Shown piece after piece: positions 1 through 11,151 of a DNA stretch of 64,000 bases (positions are counted from its first letter, which is position 1; every line of letters begins with the position of its first letter). The DNA lies in the NCBI RefSeq assembly GCF_964204645.1, contig NC_134025.1, positions 27,930,001-27,994,000 on the forward strand, written 5' to 3'. Both the position numbers and the translations under genes were made by a program. Source of the DNA: Tubulanus polymorphus. Taxonomy: Eukaryota > Nemertea > Palaeonemertea > Tubulaniformes > Tubulanidae. The notes under the pieces were generated by a model that saw only the letters and a list, made by a program, of their open reading frames with translations, made no database searches and had not been told where the DNA came from.

Positions 1-747
1 AATATTACAATTTTTTCTATAAGCACATTGTTAATACAATCAGACAGTTATGATCCGTCGTAAACCATTTTGATGAAGAAATCTTTATGAAATCTGTCTG
101 TAGACCTTTATAATATTTTCAAAATCATTCTAGAATAAATAATTATATTATACATCCCCAACACCAAATCTATTTTATAGCTCAATTGACCATAAATTAA
201 ACTTTGTATATGATACCCTTTTTGTGATTATATATAACAGGATATGTGTTTTACTTTTCCAATCAAATATTCGCTACAGTTCAGTTTTTACCCCCGGTGA
301 ATGTGTGGACAATTTCTACAGTGGAAACTCTCCACGTTGGCATTAAATTGATAACAATCAACGATGGCATCAATCGACTTTAGAAAGACTTTATGAGATG
401 AACAATAAATTGCCAGATGTGGAGGCACCATATGTTCAACTGAAAACCTATTGCAACCTATAATACATATCGCAAATTAATTACGCCGAGACAAGTATGA
501 ATCATCAGAAACATTTCAGCGAAAAGATCATTTTCCAGAATAAAGTATACAGCAAAATATAACGTATAAGTACTCAGTGATAACCCTTCTCTTATTGGGA
601 AGATTAAGTACCAGCACCTTTCAAAAGTTCATACGTAAAAAATTCACTTTGACTTTGACTGTTCACCGCAATATCTTAGGGAACAAAATATTTCAGTTTT
701 GGCTTATCAGGTTTTGAATAATAAATTGATCAGAAAAGTAATTTTAT
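1..747. other. Left edge, no confident gene
   Basis: AT-rich sequence downstream of the SLC35B2 stop. Two short open stretches on the + strand (about 280-350 and 350-462, different frames) look faintly protein-like but do not join in one frame. No RNA gene or convincing repeat was seen. Confidence 0.5.
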
Positions 748-2191
748 TCATACTTTCTGACTTGAATTTAAAGTAGGTTTGTTGACCTTTGTGAGCTGCT
801 TCTTTTTATAATTAAAGTAAATGCGCAAAAACATGGCAAAAAATACTATAAGAACTCCGGATAAACCTATTATTGTTAAGGCGTGATGGTATATCAAACA
901 CGACAACAAAATAGCAAAAGCTTGTCTTATTGTCATTATAATTACAAAGGTTACCGGACCAAATTGAGATATCGTGAAGAAAATGAACAGTTGTCCAGTT
1001 GCTGAACATATTGACAGGACTGTCACGTGTAGCGAAAATACGGGGTAGCGTCCCATGAAGGCGACTGAATCAAAAAATCCATGTTGCTCAAACAGGGACA
1101 CGCTTGTTAACAGGACAGAGAATAAATTCACACCGGCCATCATCTGAATGGATGACATTTTATACTGGTTGAATAGTTCACCTTGCCAGTTGGATGTAAA
1201 ACTATCGAATAACATATAACCGATCAGCAATAGAAATCCGCTGAAAGTTGTAACGGTGTTCGTTCCTTTGTTCTCAGTACTGGTTAATAAGAACATGCTA
1301 ACACCGGCTGAGATTAAGATTGCCGTTAGATATTCATGCCAGTCGTACGTTTTCTTCGACACGACTTTGCCCATCAACATTACAGGAATAATTTTCGAAG
1401 CCTTCGCTAGGACTTGCGTCGGGAAGCTGACGTATTTGAGGGCTTCGTACTGGAACCAGCTGCTCATGATGTTTGAGAACGAGCTGTACGAGTAACGATA
1501 TAACGGAGCTTTATGACGCGGTTGACGAGTCAATAGAATAACGACGCACGCGACGACGAACGCTAAAATACGATTCATGAATACGAGGAATTGCGAGTTT
1601 TTGAAGCGCACGCCGGGACTATTTGTCGTTCCGCCGTATTCACGAGCCATGATACGCTCTTGAAGTAGACCCCATGTTAAGTACGATCCTTGAAGTCCGA
1701 AGAAACAGAAGACGAGAAGTAGCGAATTCTGTAAAGTTGTTCGTTGTACGGATTGAGTAGTTGTATCAGGATTCACTTGACCTTCTTCGGCTAAAGTCGC
1801 CTCATCTTCTTCGTTACCGTATACGAACAAACGTACCGCATTAGCCATAAATCCATGACCTGAAATAATGAAACAAATTCAAGCTGTTTTCAAGACCTCC
1901 TCTAAAGTATTTCATTCAACATCAATTCAAGTTTCAGTCGAATTGTGAAACAGCGCTTAAATGTTACTCTCACCTGCACGTTCGTTATATCTGGTCTTTT
2001 TTAAATAGTACACAAGTAAAGCTACGGGACCAATTAGTGTCATGTAGCCTAGAACATTAACTAGTAGTCTCATCAACCAGAAATCCATCAATCCACTCGC
2101 CCATGATGAACCAAGCGGATCATTGGAATGACCACTGATGTATGTTGGTAAAGTGACCATCACGAATATAACAACTACCCCAAACACAACC
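748..2191 (-). CDS. SLC35B2: Adenosine 3'-phospho 5'-phosphosulfate transporter 1 (5' partial)
   Basis: Golgi antiporter that brings PAPS, the universal sulfate donor, into the lumen for sulfation of glycans and proteins. Two coding exons are visible: 1974-2191 (acceptor after a pyrimidine-rich TTTCAG, donor GTGAGA) and 748-1859, giving 442 codons in one frame. The protein is strongly hydrophobic (about 10 membrane segments), contains the family stretches QVLAKASKIIPVMLMGK and FDSFTSNWQGELF, and ends in QKV like the vertebrate protein. The exon at 2191 begins in phase 2, so a short upstream exon carrying the ATG is missing from my model. The human protein is about 432 aa, so little can be missing. 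An AATAAA overlaps the TGA stop. Family assignment is from recalled vertebrate sequence similarity and is strong. Confidence 0.93.
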
Positions 2192-2202
2192 CTGAAATAC
2201 AA

Positions 2203-4371
2203 AAAACTAAATACATCATCGATGAAAATCTCCTATCATCTATTCAATACCCTGAACACATTTAGGTAACTTCCTTTATAATTGTCAGCTCTAGCTCCAA
2301 TGGAAGGTTGCAAACCGTTATAAATAATGCAAATTAGCTTATATTGCATAGCTATGTTATATTCAGCACTTTTCAGTTTATTGCATCCAGAATAATACAG
2401 AATCACAGGTGTACACTCTAACATGCTCGATAAGAATGATTATAGAAAAATACCAACCCTGAAGCTAAACTGGATAAAACCATACAGAAAATCTACATAT
2501 ACTTACAAAATAACAGCACTTAGCTCTAGACTGGGAGACTCTGATGCTATTACATCAGTACACATGCAAATTGAGCAGAAACTATTTCCCCAATGGTTTA
2601 TTTAACTAGCAGTAATTTGTCAAAATAGTCGTTCCCTACGCAGTATTTCAGTAGTCATCATAACACAAATCAAGATCTTTTTTTATTACTTCTGTAATTA
2701 TGGCATAATAATGATAGATCAGATAAATACTGGCCTAAAGCATATTTATGTCAGTGGGGGCACTAACACCCCTCCCAATAATTTGACTTTAAATCAAATC
2801 TGTGCCTTTTACTTTTCCTCGAAAATGGTATCAACTCCCTCATGATAGTTCTAGCAAATAAATGTTATCCAAGTTTAGAAAAGGTACTAAGATCAGATGA
2901 AATATCACCTCCGGGCTCAGATCGATTGATTATCAAGTTTTGATTATCAAGACTATTGGAGACTGCACTACACTATTTATTGGGTGGATGAAAAAAGAAA
3001 ATAATTGAATACAAATAAAGGAAATCAAATAAATCCAAATGAGTGAAATAAACGCACAGATTAAGAATATCCAAGTTAGGTTCCTCGGGTAGGTTGATAT
3101 TTACAATGGAGTCTGAAACAGACTAAAAATATGACAGATTCAAGCTAATATAAACAAACAATATAGTAGAGAATGTATAACTAGCAATTATTTCAAAGGG
3201 TATTATGACAAAATAAAAAGTTAAGGAAACAAAAATTGAAAATGATCTTCTTATAAAAAGAAAGCAGGTAAAGGATGCTTGTTTTTGGGGATCTTCTTAC
3301 ATATTATTTTCATCATGTGTATAGGATCTACTATGGAAGTATTGGTAGAAAAGGAGTCTAATTTGGTGCCTGTATAAACTGTAGAGAAAGATGTATATTA
3401 ATCAGGAATATCAAGTGAATCCTACTTCAAGGTAACCCTGGACACTGAAATATCTACCTACGGGAAAGTTCTAGAGGAATTACCTTCAGTATTTTTGGAA
3501 TTTTATTTCTTCTATGGGACAACACAAAAACATTTTCATCATACCTGTTAAATTAATGAAGCTCAAATAAAATGTTTTATTGCGTTAAGAACAAGGCCAT
3601 CAAAAGCTGTGTAATGTAATAATGGTTTCCAATATGTGTTATACATATATTTTCTAGTAGTTTGTGTAGAGACAGCTGGTAGACTTAGATTGTATAAAAA
3701 TCCCCGATGCACCAATTATAAATAACGACAGGGTTGAAAAACAGTGCTGCTACATTTACATCATAATTGTCATAAGTTACTAAACTTTCATCCAATTCAA
3801 CCTTAACATACCCAACCGTAAGAAGAGATAATAAACAGCACCAAAGTCGAAAAAAATCAAAAACCTTCCTGCATTTTATAGGTCAATTCTGCTCATAGAA
3901 ATTTAAACAGGTCAAAATCCAAGTATTACGCATGCATACTTAGAAATATTCATAAACACCTTTTCTACTTGAATCAATATGAAAAAATTAAGTTTGAATA
4001 ATCAAAGTATTGCTGATTTTGGATCACCCAATAATAGGTGCTTTGACATGTTGTGGTCTCAAATAAACCTTTGAAATTTCTAATTGTACAACTGCGTCAA
4101 TTAATGACTGACCTGTGAAGAATCTTACTGTGTCTATTTTTGTTCATTACATTGTTACATTATTCGTATATCTAAATTTAGCATGTTATCTGGTCATTAT
4201 TTGCACACATCCCCAAAGAAAACATATTAATAAATAAAGATTTAGATTAAAAATAAAATCTAATAAAATTGAACTATCGTGCAGCGTCATTACAATTTTG
4301 GATGACAGTCAAAATTATAGGACCAGGTATTAGATAGAGTTCATATAATGGAATGATATGATTAAAATTAG
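2203..4371. other. Gene-poor stretch, probably SLC35B2 first intron or upstream region
   Basis: About 2.2 kb of AT-rich sequence. No open frame has coding character. The missing first exon of SLC35B2 may lie here or further right. Nothing else could be supported. Confidence 0.4.
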
Positions 4372-4383
4372 CTAACCAGGAAG

Positions 4384-4570
4384 TAGTCCAGTACCTAGCC
4401 GTCGTTCTACAAACAATGGTTGTAGGGAACCGGTAACAACGACTGGTATTCAGATAGTTAGTTACCTAATCGTTGGTGGTAAGCTTTTTGTAATCGGATG
4501 GGCTTATGCCAATATGTAGTTTGTGAAAATATCCGATCGTGAAACTAAACCACAGTCATTAGTATTCAGA
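4384..4570. mobile_element. 187-bp nonautonomous element with 12-bp target duplication
   Basis: The sequence CTAACCAGGAAG occurs at 4372-4383 and again at 4571-4582, flanking a 187-bp insert. The insert starts with TAGTCCAGTACCTAGCCGTC and ends with TATTCAGA. It contains a complete copy of the short hairpin unit found in tandem at 50.3-50.6 kb (here 4384-4456), followed by a second repeat block (about 4455-4560) that recurs near 50.2 kb. No coding capacity, so it depends on an autonomous partner elsewhere. The 12-bp direct repeat may be 10 bp plus shared terminal bases. Confidence 0.65.
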
Positions 4571-4582
4571 CTAACCAGGAAG

Positions 4583-5570
4583 AATTGATCATTTCAACAA
4601 CAAGAAGACAGCAAACTGATGACAGAAGAGAAATATGATATTCCAATGAAAAATTCTTAAAATATACTAACCGCAGTACTTCTGGTGTACGTAATGAACG
4701 CATCACTTCATGTACAAAACTGCAACATGGACAGGACAATAAATAGGCAAACCAATCATCGATTGATAAATGTCTTGGTAGTCGAGCTAAACAGCTAAAT
4801 GACCGCACGTCTTATGATTTCATCCAGCACTAATTTCAGAGCGATTCGTGTGTGTAATTGTCCATGAGAGTAATTAATGAATACAACATGTTCGTCTAAG
4901 GTAACACATTGCACTGTCAACCGTATTGTGACAGTAGGAAATCGAATGTTTGTTGACGTCTACGTTAACTGGAATCAATCAACCGTGCTCAACGTTAATT
5001 CGTATCCAGTAAATCCTTCTTCGTCGACAATACAGGATGTTTGTCTAGGTAGATACCTACATTGCGTATTTGACAATTCAATTCAATTCGATACCAGAAA
5101 ATTAAATTAAATTGAACTTGGGTGGGCCTGCCCTGGGCCGAATACTAGCCGCAGACTGTGGAGTTTGGTATGGTTTTAACTTGCTAACTCGAATGATACT
5201 TGGCGGGTAAGTTTAGTTTATTGCAGCGTTATCCCGCATTGTTTATGCTTTTGACTCGTGGTGGTTGTGGTGGGGCAGAAGCGAAAGTAAAAGTAAGTAC
5301 AAACCAACACAAGTGCAAAAAAAGGCAAAAGTGAAGTGGTGTCACTTCCGGGTTCATGATAAAAGATATCAACTCAATCAACTTATTCAAATTCAAGTTG
5401 ACCAAGTAGCTATTTTTGCGTCTCCAGTGCAGTCTATCTTATTCTTATCATGATTTTTTAGTTAGGTCTATATGTCACTGTCAGTTCTTGTTTGTTTATC
5501 AAATTTTGATTATTTATTCACTTTGTCACATGTATGTATGAATCGAATGTCAGTCACAAACTTCACCAAG
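4583..5570. other. No gene called; broken open frame on minus strand
   Basis: Two minus-strand open stretches, 4798-4959 and 4566-4808, abut in different frames and together give about 130 residues of protein-like sequence. See the findings. Between about 5070 and 5230 are ATTCAA-rich short repeats. No intact gene. Confidence 0.4.
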
Positions 5571-5579
5571 AATCTTAGT

Positions 5580-5775
5580 GTCTGATGTACCACAGTTACA
5601 CTAGGATCGTAGAGCGACGAAGATCACTGGTGGAGACAACCACTGCCAGTGCTGGGTGAATCACAAACACGGCCTTCGTCAACAGGGGTTTGAACCTGTG
5701 ATGGCATCGGTATACTCCAGCCACGGCACGAAACCCTGCCACACTTGACCGGGTGCGCAGGTACATGCAGTACAC
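5580..5775 (-). repeat. Possible tRNA-related SINE
   Basis: On the minus strand GGTTCAAACCC (5686-5696) closely resembles the RNA polymerase III B box. A weaker A-box-like TGGCTGGAGTA lies about 35-40 bases upstream of it. The surrounding 200 bp is more GC-rich than its neighbourhood. No target-site duplication was found, so this is only a candidate. Confidence 0.35.
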
Positions 5776-5939
5776 TTGTTTATATGGAATAAATAATTGG
5801 GTTGCTTTCTGATTGTTTACCAAATTCACAATTGTGTATGAGCACTGTCTGCGGTGTGCGACTTCCAGGAGTTATTGAAAATAGGGCGGATAGAACTGTG
5901 CACTTGAAGCAGCATGTTGGCGAAGCGTGTTATTAGAGC

Positions 5940-6180
5940 ACGAAGGCTCATTGCAAATGTTTTAACACTATATATCACTTAAACCTAACCATACCCATAA
6001 TCCTAGCCCTAAATGGAACCTTGACCCTCTTCTCACCCTAAAATTGATTACAAAATTATACCGCATGTTGGCAAAGTATCCACTTTCATGTAGGCCTACC
6101 GGTGGCACTAAACCTAACCCTAATCCTCTGCTCATCCTAAAAGAAACGCCCCTTAACCCTAACCTAGGCTAACCTTTATA
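5940..6180 (+). repeat. Degenerate CCTAACCC-type repeat tract
   Basis: Interspersed short units such as CCTAACC, CCTAGCCCTAA, CACCCTAAAA and CTTAACCCTAACC. They resemble decayed telomere-type (CCCTAA) repeats or a low-complexity spacer. There is no regular array. Confidence 0.4.
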
Positions 6181-7582
6181 AGTATTCCTATAATAGGCGT
6201 GACTACTGTTTGAACACCCATGTGTACAATGTTCTCGGTTATACAGTTAAATGATCTTCCCATTCCTGACTGAAAATATCTGATCGTGAAAATAAACCAC
6301 CGTCTGTTTACTGCTACACCCTTAGTGCATTCAGTTAGATGGTGATATATATTGAAATGATACGATCAAATTAGAAAGGAAAGGATTCATTTATGGGGAT
6401 TGAACGGCTAGGGAAAGAAGTAAATTAGAATTCATTATTAGAGAAAGTAATTTATAAATGAGCTCCGAATAGATTGATGTTTTGAACATGACGTAGCTAA
6501 TAGTGATATCTGCTATATTTTTTTTTCTATAGATATTTTATCAGTTTATAACCAAAAAGTGATAGACCTAGGATTTTTTAAAATTGATTTGTTATCTATG
6601 GCGAGTAGTTATTCTTAGTTTTAATACCTATCGTTTACACATTTTTCTAAGTAGCGTGTCTAAGTGTGACCTAAAATGGAATCAAAAGATTACTTCTAGG
6701 ATCTATTCAATATAGTTAGTGACGTCTGCGCTTACAATGTGTGTCATTACAAGACAAGTTTTTCGTATTAATGCGAGTACTGAGTAGTTTTTGTGCCGCT
6801 TCAGTAAATACCTACGCATTAATCGCATAGTTCAATTTAAACCTATGGCTCTATCGCTTGTGTATTAAGTAACTGATCGCAATTTTCTCGAATTTATTTA
6901 TCAGTTATGTTATTTTGGAGAAAGGATTTTTATCAAAGCTGAAAGGCACTCATGATTTCTACGGTAGGACCACGATGAACAGTTCGATCGTCGACTTAAC
7001 TAAAATCTAGGCCTAGAAAAAATTCTTCAGCGCATTTAAGCATAGATTTTCTGATCAAGATTTTTGATAAAACCATTGGACTCAAATATGAGCTCATTTT
7101 GAATAGAGTTCATGATAAAATGAATCAATAATCAAAATTATATCCTTGGCCCAATATAGGGTTGCAAAATGATTTTGTAAAAAGGGGGAATATTCTAGGT
7201 ATATATATTAGGACCTGTTAGATGTTATCGTAATCAGGATTTTTAGTACGCATAGTATACATATAGTAAATGTATGAATGGATAGTTGATTAGCTTTATG
7301 TTTTAGTGATTGATGAAGTCAATATTGATGTAGAAGAAAACGTTAGCATTCTTCAATACATGATTTCCTGTTATTTTCAATACTTGACCTGGTGGAATTT
7401 CCATAAATTCATTTAGCTTACTCATTCATTGTGTACATGTGGGTAGGGCATACTAACATTTTTAAGGTTATGGGCTAAATACTAAACATTGTGGGGTACT
7501 CGCTTTTTATTATTGTTCATTAGAACTCACTTGTTTTCTAGCGATGAAAAACATGTGACTGGAGTAACTGATTGAATTCAAG
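6181..7582. promoter_or_regulatory. Upstream region of the type II membrane protein gene
   Basis: AT-rich 1.4 kb before the ATG at 7583. A partial copy of the companion repeat (core ATCTGATCGTGAAA) lies at about 6262-6310. No TATA box close to the ATG was recognised. A 5' UTR exon could be present. Confidence 0.3.
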
Positions 7583-10190
7583 ATGACTGACAAACGGTCA
7601 CCAGGAAAATTAAACGCTGCATATTTAGCTGATGATCATGGTCAAAATCTTCAAGATCATGGTAAGTGAGAAAAACATTGCCTTTGATTAGGCTAAAAAT
7701 GATTGCTCGTTTCTCATTTCTGCTCTTAAAAGTTGACCTGGCCGGCAACTTATATATACCCTGTACACATTACTTTTTTAATCATGATCAAGCTAACAAT
7801 AACAGACTTGCCTGTTATAGAAATGAGCTGATTACAAATTTTATTGCAGTTTACAAAATTGACCTGCTGATTATGAAAAACAAACAAGGCATCATCTTTT
7901 TTAGCCTAAGAAAAAATTTCTAAATTTACCAAACTTAATTCATAGATTCATTGCTATCTTCGCTTTCAGGATTCAAACTGAATGATTCAGGCCCCGTATA
8001 TCAAAATGAAACTCGGCCTGCATTGCCGACGAAAAAGCAACGACCTCAAAACCTCAACATACCACCTCAGGTATCGGCTAAATCTCGACCACTGAGTTCT
8101 GCTCATAATTATGAAGAGTTGCCTTATGCTACCAATAATAAAGCGAGGTAAGATGTTGAAATATCCACAAGTAAATAACTATACAACGTTCTTTTCTTTG
8201 TAATGAACATTAGATTTACTGCCGCTTTCTCTTTATCTTCAGTCACTTCTATATATACCTGTCTATGTCTATTCACTGATTGTATTGTTATTTGTAGGTT
8301 AACAAGTATTTCAGAATCTACAGACAATATATATGTGTCAGTGCCCAGTCCTCCACCTGTATCAAGTCTTCCGTCCATTGCTTCTTCGCGTAATACACTC
8401 AATAGTAATTATGATTCCCGTATCGGCTCGCAATTTGGAAGTGATGTCACTATATTCCGTGATGGGCCAAGGTACACTTTTTATACAGCCGTTATCCCTC
8501 GCTCATGATCATACCTTTTAAAGTCAAGAAGATTTTGTGTGTGTTGCATGATTAGTTTGTCTGTCGCTTTCTATAGCTTAAGTTATAGATCTGTTGTTTC
8601 ACTTTCTGCACGTGTTTTTTATACAGATTTTACCAATACTTACACTATGAAACTATTAATCATTAACTATCTGTGATTTTTTTGCTCTTCAGGAAACGTG
8701 AGAATCCACTGTACGATGTGTCTCAGAAATCAGCCAGTGAATACATAGAACACGACCAGAAAGACTCTTCATCGTGTGCTAGTTGCATGCATGGACAGAT
8801 CAGAGTTATTTGTATATGTTTAGTGATTGTTTTTCTACTTATTTTGTTATTGTTATTACTGGTGATATTATTGTTCACTGGAACTGTGTCGACATCTTCA
8901 ACACCAAAAGCCATTAATGAAAATGTGGGACCATGTAAGCATTGATTGATAATAAATCTGGTTCATGACAAAACTAATGTTATTTAAAGAATTGTATCCC
9001 TTGTAATGAACTTTCACAAATTCATAACTCTGACCAAAAATACATTTATTTTAGTTCTGACAGATAATGGAAACTACATATTGACATAGGACAATGTTTT
9101 ATATTTATTATAGCGTTTGAGGCACAGCAAGCGTTGCAGACATTAAACCAGACTACGGAACAACTCCAAAGGGCTAATGAAACTATTGCTATCTTGCAAA
9201 ACAAGGTATGATATTCATCGCAGAGGATACTTTATACTGAGAAGAAGGTATTAATGTTATATACATGTATCTGTTTTTGCAAGGTGGAATATTTGGAGTA
9301 TAAGATGTTGCGATTAGATTTAGGCAGTAATTCGAGTATCCAAGAAGTAGTTGCCAACAATACAGCTATACTTCATGAAGTGGAGGCAAATTTAAAAGTC
9401 TATATGCAAAAGGCGGAAACTGCACTTCTACTGGTAATTATCGTTAAATTCATCCATAGCTTTGAAAAGTCGATTAATCGGGAGTTGGTAAAGTTTTGTT
9501 GCATTATTCAATTACAGGCAAATAAGTACAATAATAATCTACAGCAGAGGATATTTGAATTACTGAAACGAATGAATACATTCGAGGAAACTGTTAGGAC
9601 TATCAACTCCGAGATGAACGCCCTAAAAGTGACTACAGCCAAAACAACTGCAGATTTGACGTATCTTCAAACAGATTTGATGGTACGTTTAATTGAGGGA
9701 GGTTGTTTAGTCTTGTTTGTATATCTGTTAGTATCTCAGCATTTTCATGAAAACATTTCAACTTACTTCCTAGGGATTAACAAAATGTGAATATAACTCA
9801 ACGGGACAAACTGCATATTCACAACCGAAAGAAATCATATCTGGATATTTTCCACCTTCTATAGATTTTTATCAGGTAATATAAAAGTTGCTTCTTAAAA
9901 TGATGAATTAAGTGTGTGTTTTAGACATGGTTCAATGGGCCGAGGTAGAGACTGTACCTATGATATGATATACATATGATATGGTTTGTTTTTGATTATT
10001 TTAGACTATGGTTGTAATGAGTGTACAATGTTCAGCTGATAATGGTGATACAGGTGGGCCGACAGCAGTACCATTCTTTGACAATAGTCCCCATCATCAG
10101 TGGCACTGTAAATGTACAGCAAAATCTTCTTCACTAGCGACTAGAATTGATTGTCGAATACATGCTATTTCATGCGCGATAGCTTTGTGA
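7583..10190 (+). CDS. Undescribed type II membrane protein, coiled-coil stalk, Cys-rich C-terminus
   Basis: Nine exons join cleanly: 7583-7661, 7970-8147, 8298-8471, 8693-8934, 9114-9205, 9284-9433, 9518-9682, 9774-9875, 10005-10190; 455 aa. There is no signal peptide. Residues 1 to about 183 are a polar, Pro/Ser-rich tail with tyrosine motifs PVYQN (GRB2-SH2 type YxN), NYEEL, IYVSV and NPLYDV (NPxY). A very hydrophobic Ile/Leu/Val segment (about residues 184-207) follows. Next comes a heptad-like coiled coil with N-glycosylation sequons. The last 90 residues hold six cysteines (KC, QC, WHCKC, DC, SC). The topology is that of a type II receptor (tail inside, Cys-rich domain outside), comparable in layout to coiled-coil lectin-type receptors. 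I do not recognise the C-terminal domain. Exon structure is well supported; function is inference only. Confidence 0.82.
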
Positions 10191-11151
10191 AGCAAGACTT
10201 TAAATTACCTCACTATGAAGAACTACACTGGAGTGATATAAAACGAATGTGTATTCATTAGATGTGATATGATATTTGACTTTTCTCTGAAAATATACAT
10301 ATCATCAGTTCTACTTACGCGAGTAGAAACTATATTTCACCGGATAATGTTCGCTGATATAAAGGTATTATTGTCCTATGGAAATCATGTGCAAGAAACA
10401 TTCCATCCAATTATTCCAAGTTCTTTTGTACAGGTATGATAAGAAATTATTATTGTATACCACAAATATATTGTTTATTATCAGGTTTTGTAGATAAGAG
10501 TTTGTAATTTATTGTTTTGTATATTTTATCGATCATGTGTCCCATGTCTGCTCAATACTATTGTATGCAATCATAAATATATACATGTAATTCATACATT
10601 TCTATCAATACCAGAATTTTAAAATATTTTATCATTTTCATGCGAAGTGTACTTAATAATTCTTAAGGTGATTATACTGTTTTTATAAATGAAGAAAGTT
10701 TTGTATCTATTTCAAAGTTAAATGCTGTATTGGTAATTCAATCAAAAAATTTTATCTTTCTTTAATCATCCACACTTTTAGCTCATCACAAATCAAATAT
10801 GCAATGTAATAATGCCGTCCTGCATCTATTGTGTCGTCATTTTAAATTCTCCCATCATCCAAAATACCGTATATAGTGTTATGAGATTTTCTTTATATAA
10901 TTTTTCAATAAAATGATATATTCGTATACAGTAGTGAAAATTACTAAAGTTATTATCTGCAAATCTCTCTGGGAAAATGAAGTTATCTTGTTCTGGTAAA
11001 ACTGTTAACAGTAGTTTAAGACTCTGAAAGATAAATGCAGAAAGACACATTTAACGAAATTTGTCATTTGATTTTATTCAAGCTAAAGATGAAAGTATTT
11101 CAAAGTACAACATAATACACGCGCATGCTTTATTGTATTATTAACTAAAGA
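10191..11151. other. Convergent intergenic region
   Basis: 3' UTRs of the membrane protein gene (+) and PEX14 (-). TTTATT at about 11071 and 11128 gives AATAAA on the minus strand, suitable as the PEX14 polyadenylation signal. No gene seen. Confidence 0.5.

Noticed and set aside
5940-6180. Interstitial telomere or CRISPR-like array
   Set aside because: CCTAACC units are irregular, without fixed spacing or spacers; only a degenerate low-complexity tract. CRISPR arrays are not expected in animal DNA.
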